Assembly: GCF_037975245.1 (NCBI RefSeq)
Contig: NC_092573.1
Coordinates: 9,582,001 to 9,646,000 of the forward strand
Length of the DNA stretch: 64,000 bases
Source: Apostichopus japonicus
Lineage: Eukaryota; Echinodermata; Holothuroidea; Aspidochirotida; Stichopodidae
Direction of reading: 5' to 3'
Shown piece after piece: positions 62,156-64,000 of this stretch. Every line of letters starts with the position of its first letter. Within the stretch, counting starts at the first letter, position 1. The notes beneath the pieces are model-generated. The model ran no database searches, was not told the DNA's origin, and saw nothing but the letters and a program-made list of their open reading frames with translations. The position numbers were made by a program, and so were the translations under genes.

Positions 62156-62339
62156 GGTTTGTCCTCTTCATCGTCTTGATGGTTTACTTCTTGGTCACAT
62201 CGATCCTGGGTCAGGCTCCTTGGCAGAAGATTGCAGTGTACATGGCATTCTTTCTGGGGGCCATCACTTGCCTGTTCTGTTCCTTCTTTTTCCATACCTG
62301 TGCTTGCCATTCTGTGAAGGTGGCCAACGTCTGTAGCAA
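62156..62339 (+). CDS. Adiponectin receptor, exon 3 (TM1-TM2)
   Basis: The acceptor CATCCATAG joins in phase 1 to give HLLG|FVLFIVLMV. The exon encodes TM1, a short loop with APWQKIAVYMAFFLGA, and TM2 ending FFFHTCACHS, then KVANVCSK. Human ADIPOR1 has KVVFGMFFLGAVLCLSFSWLFHTVYCHSEKVSRTFSK. The His of FHT corresponds to the first zinc-ligand histidine (H191 in human ADIPOR1) and is conserved. The donor GTAAGT follows in phase 2. The remaining exons, with the two C-terminal zinc histidines, lie beyond the window. Confidence 0.95.
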
Positions 62340-62783
62340 GTAAGTATATGTATACTGTATATACAGTAGATCCTGCATTACCGTGCACATTTAAAGTCTA
62401 ATGTGTAATTTTAGTATCAATTGTAGTTGGAAATGGTTCAGTGCTCTTACAATGAGCCAATCTATCCTAAGAGGCCAAGTACCATATAAAACTTAGTTAA
62501 AAATTGTTAGCTTTTGAAAGGAATTTTTATTTTCCTCTTTCGTATTATTCAAAGAACGTCTGTAGCAAGTAAGTATGTATACTGTACAGTAGATCCTGCA
62601 TTACCGTGCACATTTAAAGTCTAATGTGTAATTTTAGTAGCTATCTAGTTGGAAATCATGGTTCAGTGCCCTTACAATGAGCCAATTTATCCTAAGTGGC
62701 CAAGTACCATATAAAACTTAGTTAAAAATTGTTAGCTTTTGAAAGGAATTTTTGTTTTCCTCTTTCGTATTATTATTCAAAGA
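62326..62783. repeat. Tandem duplication across the AdipoR exon 3 donor
   Basis: Two copies of about 229 bases (62326-62554 and 62555-62783) each start AACGTCTGTAGCAAGTAAGT. The duplicated block includes the last 14 coding bases, the splice donor and the adjoining intron. The second donor has no preceding coding exon and is expected to be a decoy. Confidence 0.92.
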
Positions 62784-64000
62784 ACTCGAGAGTAATTTAT
62801 TACCGGCGATTGAATACTGTGGTGCATTCGGCTGTACCTTCTGATTGTTATCAATCATGCAGACATCTTTCCAGACAACTTACAACTTTATTTTCAAATA
62901 GCGGTGCCTTTGATTAACCTTCATGCAAAAGGACAATACATTACTTTAGTCTCCATGTTTCTATCAAGTTGGTATTCTTGTATAATTTAATGCATCGCAT
63001 TAAATCTCCAATATTTACATCATTGGTGAAAATATGCATTAAATAATGTACAGTAGGCTTACAGTACTGTAGGAGTCCTTGAACAGTATGTTACCATGTA
63101 TCATTAGTGTACACGTGCGTACCATTCTTCTTGTTGTGAACAGCTGGTTATGCTAGACATAGGACGTAACATGACATCCCTCCATTGATTAATAGAGCAC
63201 AGAATTTACAGACTAAACTGTTTTCTTACTCTGTGGCATTAGTGTCACATGTATATTAGCGTGTACACAATGAGGCATTGTGTAACGTATTATTAAGAGG
63301 ATGCTGGTATCCATGCCGCGTGTTCAACGATTTCCTGTCCAGAGGGCGAACACTGAAATGTCAGGGTATAAAGTAAAGTGTTAGATACAACAGAAGTATA
63401 AATTTTTTCACTAATTAAATTAAATTTTTACCGCCTTAATACAGATATAGCATACAGTATGAGTTGTTGTACAATTGCAGTGGCAGTGTTCCCCAAACAT
63501 TAACGCCTTTTTACCTTGGTGATCTTCCAAAAGGACTGACCCACAACCGACCAAATTCCCTACCCATCAGAATCACATTAATCTTTGATAATTAACCTTC
63601 CCCCCCCCCCAAAAAAAAAATAAAGAAGCAACTTGGATCCATTCCAAGTTTCAACCTCCCCTGCAAAACAGGAATTAAAACTTGCCTGGGTATGAAGTTA
63701 AACTGTATAAGATAAAAGACTGCATTGTGATGAATCAACTAATACAGATGTGTGAAACTATTCTAAAATAAATTCTATAAGAAGTATTGTTGTAGAATTT
63801 TGCCTATATATAAATAGGGGGAAACAAATTCCCTTTTACAGATCAGAAAGAAACGTTAAATGACCTTGCACAGTAAATCAAGGTGACGTTAATTTACAAA
63901 AATAAAATTGTTTGTTCTTCAACTACAGTATAGACCTTTTCTGTATCCTGTTTTGCACCCAAGTTTGTATGACTTCCGTTACGCTAGAGTGTGTTTGTAT
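62784..64000. other. Adiponectin receptor intron 3, to window end
   Basis: No further AdipoR exon is recognisable. A run of C then A at 63600-63620 is simple sequence. Confidence 0.6.

Overview
The window is nuclear DNA from an animal, most likely a marine invertebrate deuterostome such as an echinoderm. This is inferred from the AT-rich, intron-rich sequence, the short exons with GT-AG borders, the dense small DNA transposons, and conserved animal proteins that resemble vertebrate homologues only moderately. The species cannot be fixed from the sequence. Most open frames over 60 codons lie in repeats or opposite real exons; the genes here are split.

Two conserved genes on the + strand flank the window. 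At the left, 2506-8293 holds four exons of KRTCAP2/KCP2, an oligosaccharyltransferase subunit, complete except for a tiny first exon. At the right, 55876-62339 holds the first three recognisable coding exons of an adiponectin receptor (ADIPOR1/2 type), which runs off the window end.

Between them, all on the - strand, are three genes of identical layout: A (12797 to 10972), B (34698 to 28182) and C (48326 to 43811). Each has a short exon encoding a signal peptide and ending in phase 1, then an intron of 1.1 to 5.3 kb, then one long exon encoding a Ser/Thr-rich ectodomain, a single membrane span and a cytoplasmic tail. B and C share an ectodomain block and the tail motif TFTPGPE. A is shorter and ends in a YxxM motif. 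I do not recognise the family; it looks like a local tandem cluster of mucin-like type I membrane proteins and is the main novelty of the window. A frameshifted copy of the 3' end of C lies just downstream of C.

The rest is repeat-rich. It includes a 2.26-kb element with 33-bp perfect inverted ends carrying a THAP-domain reading frame (20440-22697), several hAT-like elements with 8-bp target duplications, one of them nested inside another that interrupts a LINE reverse-transcriptase relic (50769-53014), long fold-back elements, a family of GTTGGCCTGACG palindromic repeats, two tRNA-derived SINEs, minisatellites and long (TA)n tracts.
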